NCBI GenBank assembly: GCA_964511405.1
Contig: CAZEFK010000126.1
Coordinates: 1 to 21,485, forward strand
Reading direction: 5' to 3'
Length of the DNA: 21,485 nucleotides
Source: CAZEFK01 sp964511405
GTDB lineage: Bacteria; Pseudomonadota; Alphaproteobacteria; Elsterales; Elsteraceae
Shown: in pieces, positions 6,037 through 15,456 of the stretch
Position numbering within the stretch: the first letter of the stretch is position 1
How the letters are laid out: every line of letters starts with the position of its first letter
Translations under genes and position numbers: made by a program
The notes under the pieces: generated by a model
Told to the model about the DNA's origin: nothing
Seen by the model: only the letters and a program-made list of their open reading frames with translations
Database searches by the model: none

Positions 6037-6203
6037 GAGCTACGGTGACACTGCACAAATTTCCAGCAGGAAAGCAAAGGATCGAGCGGCAGCGGCTCAC
6101 TCCTGCTCGACCGTCCCGGTCACGCCCCAGGTGTCGTTGAGCACATAGCCCTCTGGGAACGGGTCGTCGGGATCCAGCAGGTAGCTGTGGAAGCCGGTGA
6201 TCC
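6037..6203. repeat. Right copy of the ~165-bp direct repeat
   Basis: This copy begins GAGCTACGGTGACACTGCAC and contains the hairpin TTTCC-AGCA-GGAAA. It continues into the 3' end of the intact racemase-family gene on the minus strand. It matches 3158-3321 in the same orientation. Here the REP-like unit is single and slightly degenerate, whereas the left copy has a tandem array. The left edge coincides with the breakpoint of the truncated propeller gene. Confidence 0.85.
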
Positions 6204-7140
6204 AGGCGCGACCCGCGATCGTGGGCAGGATCGCCGGGCGGCCCGCGACGGTGGTGGTGCCCACGATGCGGCCGGAAAACCGCGAACCGATCAGCGACTC
6301 GTGGACCATGCCCTCGCCGACCTTGAGCTGGCCGCGGGCGTGGAGCACCGCCATGCGCGCGCAGGTGCCGGTGCCGGTCGGGCTGCGGTCGGAGCGGCCG
6401 GGCGCCACGATGCAGGTGTTCCGGGTCACCTGGCCGGGGCCGGCGAAGGGACGATTGAGCTGCACGATCGAGACACCGCGGATGCCCGGGTTCTCGGGAT
6501 GGCCCACGTCCAGCTGGGTGCGCGCGGCCAGCCGGATCTTCTCGCCCACGGCCGCGAGATCGCGGGCTTCCGACGGCTCGACCGCGAAGCCCAGGCGGGT
6601 GGCGTCGACGATGGCATAGATCATGCCGCCATAGGCGATGTCGGCGGCGACCGTGCCGACGCCCTCGACCTCCAGCATCGCGTCCAGCCGGTCGACGAAG
6701 CACGGGACGTTGGCGAACTCGACCGACAGGCACTTGCCGTCGCGGCAGGCGGCCCGGGCCGCGACCGGCCCGGCCGGGGTGTCCATGCGCACCACTGACA
6801 CCGGCTCCTGCATCGGCAGCATCCCGGTCTCGAGCAGGACCGTGACGGTGCAGATCAGGTTGGAGCCCGACATCGGCACGTACTCGGTCGGTTCCATGAT
6901 GATCACGCCGGCATCGCAGTCGGGCCGGATCGCCGGCGTCACCAGGTTCAGGTGCCGGGCCACGCTGCCGCGCGGCTCGCACAGCAGCAGCCGCCTGATG
7001 CCGTCATGGTCGCGCTGCATGGCGACCATGCGCTCGAACATGCTGGCGCCGGCGGGCGGCAGGACGCCGCCCACGATCACGTCGCCGACCTCGCCCTCGG
7101 CATGGCAGCCGACGACCGATATCACCCGCTTGGCCCGCAT
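6097..7140 (-). CDS. Proline racemase family protein with Ser/Thr in place of both catalytic Cys
   Basis: This 347-residue protein spans the full family length. I chose the ATG at 7138-7140, which has GGGAGGGA just upstream; an ATG 27 bases earlier lacks one. Family landmarks are GCHAEGEVGDVI near the start, EPTEYVPMSGSNLIC, HPENPGI, DRSPTGTGTCARMAVLHARG and AWITGFHSYLLDPDDPFPEG. True proline racemases and 4-hydroxyproline epimerases use two Cys acting as acid and base, in MCGHN and SPCGTGT. Here these are Ser91 (MSGSN; the His is also lost) and Thr255 (SPTGTGT). Family members with Cys/Thr, such as human L3HYPDH, are trans-3-hydroxy-L-proline dehydratases. Ser/Thr is further from the norm, so substrate and reaction are open. 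The gene lies 70 bases after prsT on the same strand and may share its transcript. No other hydroxyproline catabolic gene is nearby. Its 3' end forms part of a direct repeat. Confidence 0.9.
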   Translation of the reverse strand: MRAKRVISVVGCHAEGEVGDVIVGGVLPPAGASMFERMVAMQRDHDGIRRLLLCEPRGSVARHLNLVTPAIRPDCDAGVIIMEPTEYVPMSGSNLICTVTVLLETGMLPMQEPVSVVRMDTPAGPVAARAACRDGKCLSVEFANVPCFVDRLDAMLEVEGVGTVAADIAYGGMIYAIVDATRLGFAVEPSEARDLAAVGEKIRLAARTQLDVGHPENPGIRGVSIVQLNRPFAGPGQVTRNTCIVAPGRSDRSPTGTGTCARMAVLHARGQLKVGEGMVHESLIGSRFSGRIVGTTTVAGRPAILPTIAGRAWITGFHSYLLDPDDPFPEGYVLNDTWGVTGTVEQE

Positions 7141-7210
7141 GCGTCCCTCCCGACCACGCCGGACCATAGCGGCCCGGCGGCAGGCGGTCAGCTGCGCTGC
7201 GCCTTGGCGG

Positions 7211-10006
7211 TCAGCTTCGCTTCAGGCGGCCCAGCAGCTTCTCGGCGTCGGCGCGGTCCTCGAAGCGCGCCGGCGAGGCCAGCAGGCGCTCGAGCACTTG
7301 CCGGGCCTCGGCGGTGGCGCCCGAGGCGGCCAGGGCCGCCGCCAGGTGATACCGGATGATCGCCGAGTCGGGCGCCTTGCCGGCGGCCTCGCGCAGCAGC
7401 GGCACGCCCTTGGCCGCCTGGCCGTCACGGACCAGCAGCCAGCCATAGGTGTCGGTGACATCAGCGGCCGCCGGCGCCAGGCCGTGCGCCTTGCCCGCCA
7501 ACGCCAGGGCCCGCGGCCGATCCTGGTCCTGGACCAGCCAGGCCAGGTTGTTCAGGACCGCCGGGTCCTGCGGCAGGCGGTTGACCAGGTCCTCGAACAT
7601 CGGCCGGGCCTGGGCGACGTTGCCGCTGGCCAGCTCGGCCGTGGCCAGTGCCCGCGTCACCACAAGGTCGCCGGGATGGGTGGCCAGCCAGTCCTGGGCA
7701 ACCTGACGGGCCGCGGTGATGCTGCCGCTGCGCTGCTCGGCCTCGATCCGGCGCGCCGCCAGGGCGGCACTCGGCGCCTTGGCCATGGCGTCGGCGAACA
7801 GCTGCGCGGCCTCGCCCGCCTGGTTGCGCGCAAGCTTGGCTTCCCCCAGGAGGGCGATGGCGGCGACCGAGTCGGGCGCCAGCCGCTGCCCTTCGGCCGC
7901 CGCGGCCTCGGCCTGGTCGGGGTGCCCGGCGCGCAGTTCGGCCTGGACCAGGGCGTCGCGGATCGCGAGGTTGGTCGGATCGAGGGCAACGCCGCGGCGC
8001 AGGGCCTCCAGCGCCTGGTCGGGCTGGTTCGCGGCCTGGTAGGCGCCGGCCAGGCGCACCCGGACGATGCCGGATTTGGGCAGCCGGTCGGCGAGATCGC
8101 GATAGATCGCGATCGCCTGGTCGGAATTGCCCGCCGCCAGGTCGACCCGCGCCGCGGCGTCCAGGATGTCGGGGTTGTCGGGATGCTGCGCCCGCGCCGC
8201 CGCCGCCACGTCCTGGGCGCGGGCCAGGTCGCGGGCCTGCAGGGCCAGCTCGATCTGGGCCAGGGCCGGCGCCAGGGCGTCGGGCTGCGCCTGGGCGGCG
8301 CGCTCCAGCCACCGGTCGGCCTCGTCGCGGTCGCCATGGCGGCGGGCGACCTCGGCCAGGCTGATCATGGCATCGATGTTCTTGGGCTGGGCCTTGAGCA
8401 CCGCCTGGAACGCCGCGGCAGCCGGGTCGAATTCGCCGGCGGCCAGCTGCATCCGGCCCAGGGCCATCCGCGCCGGCACCAGATCGGGCGCCCGGGCGAC
8501 CGCGGCCTCGAAGGCCGCGCGGGCGGCCGCGCGGCCGCCCTGCGCGGTGTCCAGCACGCCTTGGTAATAGTCCCACAGCGCGCTGTCCGGACGCGCCGCC
8601 CGCAGCTTGACCAAGGTCTGGCGGGCGCGGTCGAAATCCTTGTTGGCAATGTAGCTGGAAATCAGCAGCAGCGCCGTGCGCTGATCGTCGGGCTTGGCCA
8701 GAAGGATCTGCTCCAGCCGGTCGACCATGTCGCTGGGCTGGCCGGCGCGCAGCTCGCTGAAGGCCAGCTGGTCGACCAGGTCGGCACGGTCCGGCGCGGC
8801 CTTGGCCGCCCGCTGCAGATAGGTGGTCGCATCATCGAACTTCTGCAGCGCCAGGCTGGCCTGGCCCAGCATCTCCATGAGCTGGGCGTCGCCGGTCGCG
8901 CTCTCGGCGAAGGGCTTCAGCAGCGCATAGGCGGCCTGGGGGTCGGATTGCTTGAGCCGGATCGCCGCCAGCACCTTGGCGGCACCGGTGTCGCTCGGGC
9001 GCTGGGCCAGGACGCGCCGGAGCATGGCGTCGGCCGATTCGATCTGGTCGCTGGCATAGGCGACCAGGCCGGCAAAGCGCAGCATCTGCGGATCGCGGTC
9101 GACGAAGCCCGAGGGCAGCGCGGCCAGGTCGGCGCGCGCCGTCGCCAGATCGTTGCGCCGGGCGGCCAGCACGGCGCTGAGATAGACCGCGTCGAGCTGC
9201 TTCGGCGCGAGCTTCAGCACCGCCTGGATGTCGCCGTCGGCAGCGTCGGGCTGGTTCTGCTCGATGGCCAGCGTCGCGCGGCCCAGCCGGGCGCGGATGT
9301 CCTGCGGGTGGTCCGCCACGATCTTGTCCAGCAGCGTGCGCGCCGCGGCCGGATCGCCGGCCAGATGGCGCAGGTCGGCCTTGACCAGCTGCGCCTCGAC
9401 CATGTCGGGCGCCTGGGCGAGCGCGGCGTCGACCTGCTGTTCGGCGCCGGCGCGGTCGCCGCCCGCCGTCAGGGCGCGGGCCAGCGCGACCCGCGCCGCG
9501 GCCGTCGGATGCGCGGCCAGCGTGCGCTGCATCAGCGCCTGGGCCTCGGGCGCGCGGTTCAGCATCAACAGGGCGTAGGCGCGCAGCACATCGATGTCGG
9601 CCTGCACCGCCTCGGGCCGGCCACTGTCGGGCAGGCGTTTCAGCACGTCCTCGCCCTTGCCTTCGCGCAGCAGCGTCTCGCCCAGGGCCTGCAGGACCGT
9701 GTCGTCCGGCCCGGCGTCGTCCAGCACCTTGGACAGGGCCGCCTCGGCGCCCGGCAGGTCGCCGACGCGCACATCAGCCAGCCCCAGTTCACGCCGCGCC
9801 CGGACGTTCTGCGGATCCTGGCGCACGGCATTCTTCAGCTGGATCACGGCGCCGGCATAATCGCCCTTGGCTTCCATCTGCAGCGCTTCGGCCACCAGCT
9901 TGGCGGCGCGCGGATCGGCAGGCGGCAGCGCCTCGTCGGCGCGCAGCGCCCCCGGGGCGGTGCCGGCCAGCAGGGACGCGAGCAGCAGCGTTTGGAAGCG
10001 GGTCAT
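7211..10006 (-). CDS. prsT: PrsT-type TPR protein of the XrtA/PEP-CTERM system
   Basis: The protein has about 931 residues, composed almost wholly of tetratricopeptide repeats after a signal peptide (MTRFQTLLLASLLAGTAPG, likely cut after A23 of ALRADE). Many repeats are recognisable by the 34-residue A-x-G-x...A/P-D pattern, for instance MEAKGDYAGAVIQLKNAVRQ near the start and YGWLLVRDGQAAKGVPLLREA near the end. Length and position after prsK-prsR match PrsT, the long TPR partner in exosortase A loci. Many PrsT are lipoproteins; no lipobox Cys is visible here, so a periplasmic protein is more likely. The start is either ATG at 10006 (GAGG 6 bases upstream) or GTG at 10018, which overlaps the prsR stop as GTGA. 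Its role is probably scaffolding in exopolysaccharide export or PEP-CTERM sorting; this is inferred from the family, not shown. Ala/Asp/Gln-rich repeats leave all six frames open, so the antisense frames are ignored. Confidence 0.88.
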   Translation of the reverse strand: MTRFQTLLLASLLAGTAPGALRADEALPPADPRAAKLVAEALQMEAKGDYAGAVIQLKNAVRQDPQNVRARRELGLADVRVGDLPGAEAALSKVLDDAGPDDTVLQALGETLLREGKGEDVLKRLPDSGRPEAVQADIDVLRAYALLMLNRAPEAQALMQRTLAAHPTAAARVALARALTAGGDRAGAEQQVDAALAQAPDMVEAQLVKADLRHLAGDPAAARTLLDKIVADHPQDIRARLGRATLAIEQNQPDAADGDIQAVLKLAPKQLDAVYLSAVLAARRNDLATARADLAALPSGFVDRDPQMLRFAGLVAYASDQIESADAMLRRVLAQRPSDTGAAKVLAAIRLKQSDPQAAYALLKPFAESATGDAQLMEMLGQASLALQKFDDATTYLQRAAKAAPDRADLVDQLAFSELRAGQPSDMVDRLEQILLAKPDDQRTALLLISSYIANKDFDRARQTLVKLRAARPDSALWDYYQGVLDTAQGGRAAARAAFEAAVARAPDLVPARMALGRMQLAAGEFDPAAAAFQAVLKAQPKNIDAMISLAEVARRHGDRDEADRWLERAAQAQPDALAPALAQIELALQARDLARAQDVAAAARAQHPDNPDILDAAARVDLAAGNSDQAIAIYRDLADRLPKSGIVRVRLAGAYQAANQPDQALEALRRGVALDPTNLAIRDALVQAELRAGHPDQAEAAAAEGQRLAPDSVAAIALLGEAKLARNQAGEAAQLFADAMAKAPSAALAARRIEAEQRSGSITAARQVAQDWLATHPGDLVVTRALATAELASGNVAQARPMFEDLVNRLPQDPAVLNNLAWLVQDQDRPRALALAGKAHGLAPAAADVTDTYGWLLVRDGQAAKGVPLLREAAGKAPDSAIIRYHLAAALAASGATAEARQVLERLLASPARFEDRADAEKLLGRLKRS

Positions 10007-10014
10007 CGGCAACC

Positions 10015-11417
<1,403 letters not shown>

Positions 11418-11421
<4 letters not shown>

Positions 11422-13388
11422 GCCGCGGCCTCTTCGATGAGGGGAAAGACGATGCGCATGGTGGTGCCGCGCCCCGGCTCGGTGATGACGTCGAGGGTGC
11501 CGCCCTGGGCCTCGATCCGGTCGCGGGCCTGGAAGGCGCCGATGCCGAACCCCGCCCCCTTGGTGCTGGCGAAGGGCCGGAACAGCATGTCCTGGACAAA
11601 GCCTTCGTCCATGCCGCCGCCGCGGTCGCGGACATCAATCCCGGCGCGGCCGTTGCGGTCGACCCACAGGCGCAGATCGACCGGGGCCGCCCCCGATGCC
11701 TCGATCGCGTTCTCGACCAGATGCTGCAGCACCCCGGCCAGGGCGGTGGGATCGCGCAGCCGCACCGGCATCGATGCCACCTCGGCAACCAGCCGGACAT
11801 GGGGATGGACCGAGCGCTGCTCGGCGACGAAGCGGGCGACCAGCTCGGCCAGGTCGACCACATGCGGCGGCGCCGGCGCACGCTGGGCGCCCATCTGCTC
11901 CATCAGCGCCGTCATCTTGGCCACCGTGTGCCGCACGGTCTCGATCAGGTCGCGCTGGAACTGCGGGTTCCCCTCATGCCGTTCGGCATTGCGCAGCAGC
12001 AACGACAGCTGTCCGACCAGGCTTTTCACATCGTGCAGGGCGAAGGCGAAGCGCTTGCCGAACTCGTCGAACCGCCGGGCGTCGACCAGGGCGCGCGTCG
12101 CGGCGTCCTCGGCGATGTAGCTCGCCAGCTGGCGCGCCACGACCTCCAAGAGGCCACGGTCCTCCCAGCCCAGGCTGCGGGCGATGCGCGGCCGGTGCAG
12201 GGCGATGCAGCCGATCAGCCGGTCGCGATGGACCAGCGCCACCGCAATCCAGGCGCCCGGCAGACGCCGCAACCAGTCGGGATGCTCGGACAGGTCGACC
12301 ACCGGGTCGGCGGCGCTCAGCCGCGCCAGGACCGGATCGTCGGCGGCCAGCGGCTCGACGGCGCCCGGCAGGCACCAGCGCGCGGCCGGCAGGAACCGGT
12401 CGTCACTGTCGCGCCGGAGCCACAAGGCCGCCCCGGGACAGTCCATCACGTCGGCAATCGCCCGCAGCGCCCGGCGGTGCAGGGGCTCGTCGCCATGGGC
12501 CGACAGCGTGCGGATCACCCGCTGCCATTCGATCCGGTAGTCATAGCGATGGGTGAAGAAGTTCTCGGCGATGAGCTGCTTGAAGCGGGAGCGCACGGTG
12601 TGCGAGGCGAGCGCGACCAGCAGGGCCGTCACCGCCCCGGCGCCGATGATGACCGCCAGCACCGGGCCAATCTCGCCGCCGAAGGTGCGCACATAGTAGC
12701 CGGCCGCGGCGGCGGCCAGCAGGAACAGGCCGGCGCACAGGATGGCGCCGGTGTGGAACACCGCGCGGCGCGACGAGTGCAGCGCGACCGAAAGGCCGGG
12801 ATTGCGCGCCGCGGTGAGCACGATCAGCGGGATCGCCAGCACGGCGACGGCGCCGCGGGCCGCGGCGAGCGGCGCGTGGATCTGGCGGTACAGCAGGGCG
12901 TCGGCGTCGAGCATGACGTCGAAGGCGAACTGGATGCCGAGGCCGAGCCCGGCATATTTGAGCGACCAGGCGGCGTCGGGCCGGGCATTGCGCCAAGCGT
13001 TCTCGACCAGCACCAGCCCCAGGATCGCTAGGCCGAGCTTGGCGGCCCAGATCTGCGGCCCGATATCGGCGGTCACGACCAGGTCGGCGACCGCAAGGAG
13101 GACGAGGACCGCCCAGGCCCGCCGCTGCTCGACCCAATCGGACCCGACCAACATCAGCAGCACGCCGCACCAGGCCGCCGCGCGTATGGTCTCCGCCGGC
13201 AGCGCCCAGGTCGCTGGGATCCAGCCGAGGCTGGCGGTCGCCACCAGCCCCGCCCACAGGCTGCTGGCCGCCGCGGCCCCCGCAAGGACCAGGCCGCGCC
13301 GATGCAGTCCCGGGCTGACCAGGATCCAGGCCGCCAGCCCCAGATAGGCTGCGGCGGCGCAGATATGGGTGGCGGTGGTTACGGACAT
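11418..13388 (-). CDS. prsK: PrsK, membrane sensor histidine kinase of the PEP-CTERM system
   Basis: The protein has 656 residues from the ATG at 13386-13388; a GTG 15 bases upstream is possible. The N-terminal third holds about eight hydrophobic segments (for example ICAAAAYLGLAAWILV, AWAVLVLLAVADLVV, AILCAGLFLLAAAAAGYYV, VLAVIIGAGAVTALLVALA). A GAF-like region follows at about 300-430, then the kinase core. The H-box is FALHDVKSLVGQ, with His at about 452. The ATP-binding domain shows HLVENAIEAS (N box), DVRDRGGGMDEGF (G1) and STKGAGFGIGAF (G2). The HDVK type of H-box and the multi-span N-terminus match PrsK of exosortase loci. It should phosphorylate PrsR (D57) in response to an unknown envelope signal. 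The stop overlaps the prsR start by 4 bases. The preceding glycosyltransferase gene ends about 27 bases before this start, so the kinase is probably made from the polysaccharide gene transcript. Confidence 0.92.
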
Positions 13389-13415
13389 CGGTTGCCCAGC
13401 CACAACCTATGAGAC

Positions 13416-14648
13416 TCAACCATCCATCACCGTGCGGCCCCGACAATATCCGGCGGCCATCGCGGCCGGCCGCCGGACGATCGACCGGAACAGCTGCAGC
13501 TGGCCGTCGGTGGTGGCGCCCCAATCAAACTGCTCGGCATAGGTTCGGGTTGCAGCGCTGGGCGGCGGATCGTCCAGCAGCCGCCGGATCGCCGCCGCCG
13601 CCCCCGCTGCCGAGCGTTCGGGCATGAGCATCCCGGCCGCCGGCTCGGCCACCACCTCGGGCGTGCCCCACACGGCCGAGGCCACCACCGGCGTGCCGCA
13701 CGCCATGGACTCCAGCAGCACATTGGCCCAGCCCTCGCGGCTGGACGCCAGCACCGAGACATCGGCGGCGCCGTACACCAGCCGCAGCCGGTCATGCGGC
13801 ACGGCGCCCAGGAAGCGCACCCGGCCGGCGACGCCCAGGGCCGCCGCCTGCGCCTCCAGGGCCGGGCGCAGCGGCCCGTTGCCGGCGATCGCCAGATGGA
13901 CCCCGGGAAGCTCGGCCAGCGCGCCGATCACCAGGTCGTGCCCCTTGCGCTCGATCAGCTGGCCCACGGAGACGAGCAGGTGCGGCTCGGGCGGCAGGCC
14001 CAACGCGGCCCGGGCCTCGGCCCGGTCGACCGGCCGGAACCGCGCCAGGTCGACGCCATTGCGCAGCACCCGCACGCGGTCGGTCGGGATGCCGAGCTCG
14101 ACCAGGCGGTCCTTGAGCGCCTGGCACACCGCGACCAAGCCGGCGGCGCGGCGGGCGGCCGCCACGATCAGCCGGCGCGGGACCGGATAGTCGGGGATCA
14201 GGTTGAGGTCGGTGCCGCGCGCGGTCACGACCACAGGCAGCCCGAAATGCTGCCCCAGCCACACCGCGGCGACACCGTCCGGGTAGAAGTAGTGCGCGTC
14301 GATCAGGTCGATCGGCCGCGCCGCCAGGACGCGGGCCAGGACCGGCCGCAGCGCCCGGGCCAGCAGCCACGGCGCCAGCGTCATGCCGACCTTGGGAATG
14401 ACCGGATAGCGCGGGTGATGGATGGTCAGGCCGTCGCGCCGCTCCAGCCGCGGCACCTCGGCCAGGCCGCCCAAGGGGTGATGGCGGGCGGCCAGGCGCG
14501 GCATCCAGGGCACCGGCGCCACCACCTCGGCGTCGACCAGACCCGATGCCAGCAGGTGCCGCAGCCGGTTCTCCACGAACACGCCATGGTTCGGCTGCGC
14601 CGGATTGGGGAACAGCGTGCTCAGGGTCAGGATCGAGAGATGGGTCAC
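13416..14648 (-). CDS. GT4-family glycosyltransferase (first of two)
   Basis: The 410-residue protein has the GT-B fold of family GT4. The N-terminal acceptor domain opens with LSILTLSTLFPNPAQPNHGV, including the N-x-G-x-F loop near residue 20, and contains DLIDAHYFYPDG. The C-terminal donor domain has LLVSVGQLIERKGHDLVI and the E-x7-E signature in SREGWANVLLESMACGTPVV, followed by GTPEVV. Such enzymes transfer a nucleotide-activated sugar to a lipid-linked or growing glycan on the cytosolic side of the membrane. Its place between a YdcF-like gene and prsK suggests a role in the locus exopolysaccharide; the sugar cannot be told. The start is a GTG overlapping the upstream stop as GTGA. The last 30 residues (after RSIVRRP) are beyond the conserved fold. 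Confidence 0.9.
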   Translation of the reverse strand: MTHLSILTLSTLFPNPAQPNHGVFVENRLRHLLASGLVDAEVVAPVPWMPRLAARHHPLGGLAEVPRLERRDGLTIHHPRYPVIPKVGMTLAPWLLARALRPVLARVLAARPIDLIDAHYFYPDGVAAVWLGQHFGLPVVVTARGTDLNLIPDYPVPRRLIVAAARRAAGLVAVCQALKDRLVELGIPTDRVRVLRNGVDLARFRPVDRAEARAALGLPPEPHLLVSVGQLIERKGHDLVIGALAELPGVHLAIAGNGPLRPALEAQAAALGVAGRVRFLGAVPHDRLRLVYGAADVSVLASSREGWANVLLESMACGTPVVASAVWGTPEVVAEPAAGMLMPERSAAGAAAAIRRLLDDPPPSAATRTYAEQFDWGATTDGQLQLFRSIVRRPAAMAAGYCRGRTVMDG

Positions 14649-15376
14649 AGCGTCACCGGATAGCCGTAGGCGAGCCGGTACCAGGCAATGCCCAGATATT
14701 CGTGGACGGCCAGGGCCGATTCGACCAGCGCCCGCAGGTTCGGAACGAGCTGGGCGGCATCGAAGCGCGCGAAGGTGCGGCGTGCGGTCGGTGCCGGGAT
14801 CACCGTAAAGCCGTTGGCCTGGAAGGTCTGGACCGCGCGCGGCATATGCCAGGCATGGGTGACCAGCAGGATGGTGGCGATCGCCGGCAGCAGCAGCCGG
14901 GCGCTGCCCACCGCATTGCCGCGGGTGTCGGCCGAGTTTGGTTCGACCCAGGTCACGGATACGCCGAAATCCTGGCGCAGGCTGCAGGCCAGCGCCTCGC
15001 CCAGCCCGTTGCCGCCCGCCGCCAGGACCGGCAGGCCGGTGGCCCGCGCCAGGATCGCCGCGTAGCGGGCGCGCTCCAGGCCCAGCGCGTCGACGGTGCT
15101 GCCGCCCGCGATCTCCTGGCTGGAATCCCGCCGGCCGGCGCTCAGCACCACGATCGCCTGGGCATGGCGCAGCGCCGCCGGCGTCGGCGCCGGCGCGCGC
15201 TGCAGCGGCTCGATCACGGCATAGGCGCCGGCGGGCGTCGCCAGGGCATAGGTCAGGGCGCCGACGGCGCCGAGCAGCGGCCGCCGCCAGCGGCGGCCGG
15301 CCAGCAGCGCCAATCCGGCCAGGGCCAACAGGCCGGCCGGCAGCCAGAACAGCGGAGATGGCATCGGTGCGGTCAT
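14645..15376 (-). CDS. YdcF/ElyC/SanA-family (DUF218) membrane protein
   Basis: The protein has about 243 residues from the ATG at 15374-15376, which has a G-rich stretch a few bases upstream. A GTG 63 bases earlier would add an unlikely polar leader, so I rejected it. Two hydrophobic segments near the N-terminus (LFWLPAGLLALAGLALLAG and the following GAVGALTYALATPAGAYAV) anchor it. The DUF218 domain follows: AIVVLSAG, ERARYAAILARATGLPVLAAGG, TRGNAVGSARLL, ILLVTHAWHMPRAVQTFQ and the C-terminal EYLGIAWYRL. SanA/ElyC/YdcF proteins are linked to envelope integrity and lipid-carrier metabolism; the reaction is unproven. It is the first gene of the minus-strand run and overlaps the glycosyltransferase gene by 4 bases. 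A comparable DUF218 gene is common in polysaccharide clusters. Confidence 0.85.
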   Translation of the reverse strand: MTAPMPSPLFWLPAGLLALAGLALLAGRRWRRPLLGAVGALTYALATPAGAYAVIEPLQRAPAPTPAALRHAQAIVVLSAGRRDSSQEIAGGSTVDALGLERARYAAILARATGLPVLAAGGNGLGEALACSLRQDFGVSVTWVEPNSADTRGNAVGSARLLLPAIATILLVTHAWHMPRAVQTFQANGFTVIPAPTARRTFARFDAAQLVPNLRALVESALAVHEYLGIAWYRLAYGYPVTL

Positions 15377-15456
15377 TGCCCCCCGTCGCGTCCGATCGGT
15401 CGGGCCGTGCGTTGTTCCGCCGTCGCCCACCGGGTCCACGAGACGGTTAACGCATC
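15377..15456. promoter_or_regulatory. Divergent promoter region between the ydcF-like and oxidoreductase genes
   Basis: This 80-base gap separates the two divergent transcripts of the locus and must contain both promoters or their proximal parts. I see no convincing sigma-70 or sigma-54 consensus and no strong inverted repeat. The only Shine-Dalgarno-like sequence for the plus-strand gene is GAGACGG, about 10 bases before its ATG. Confidence 0.4.

Noticed and set aside
3158..6203. A classical insertion sequence or composite transposon
   Set aside because: The flanking repeats are direct, contain part of a cellular gene, encode no transposase, and no short target-site duplication could be identified.
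15377..15456. Sigma-54 promoter for PrsR control of the divergent polysaccharide genes
   Set aside because: No GG-N10-GC pair in a plausible TGGCAC/TTGC context was found in this gap, so a direct PrsR target here is not supported by sequence.
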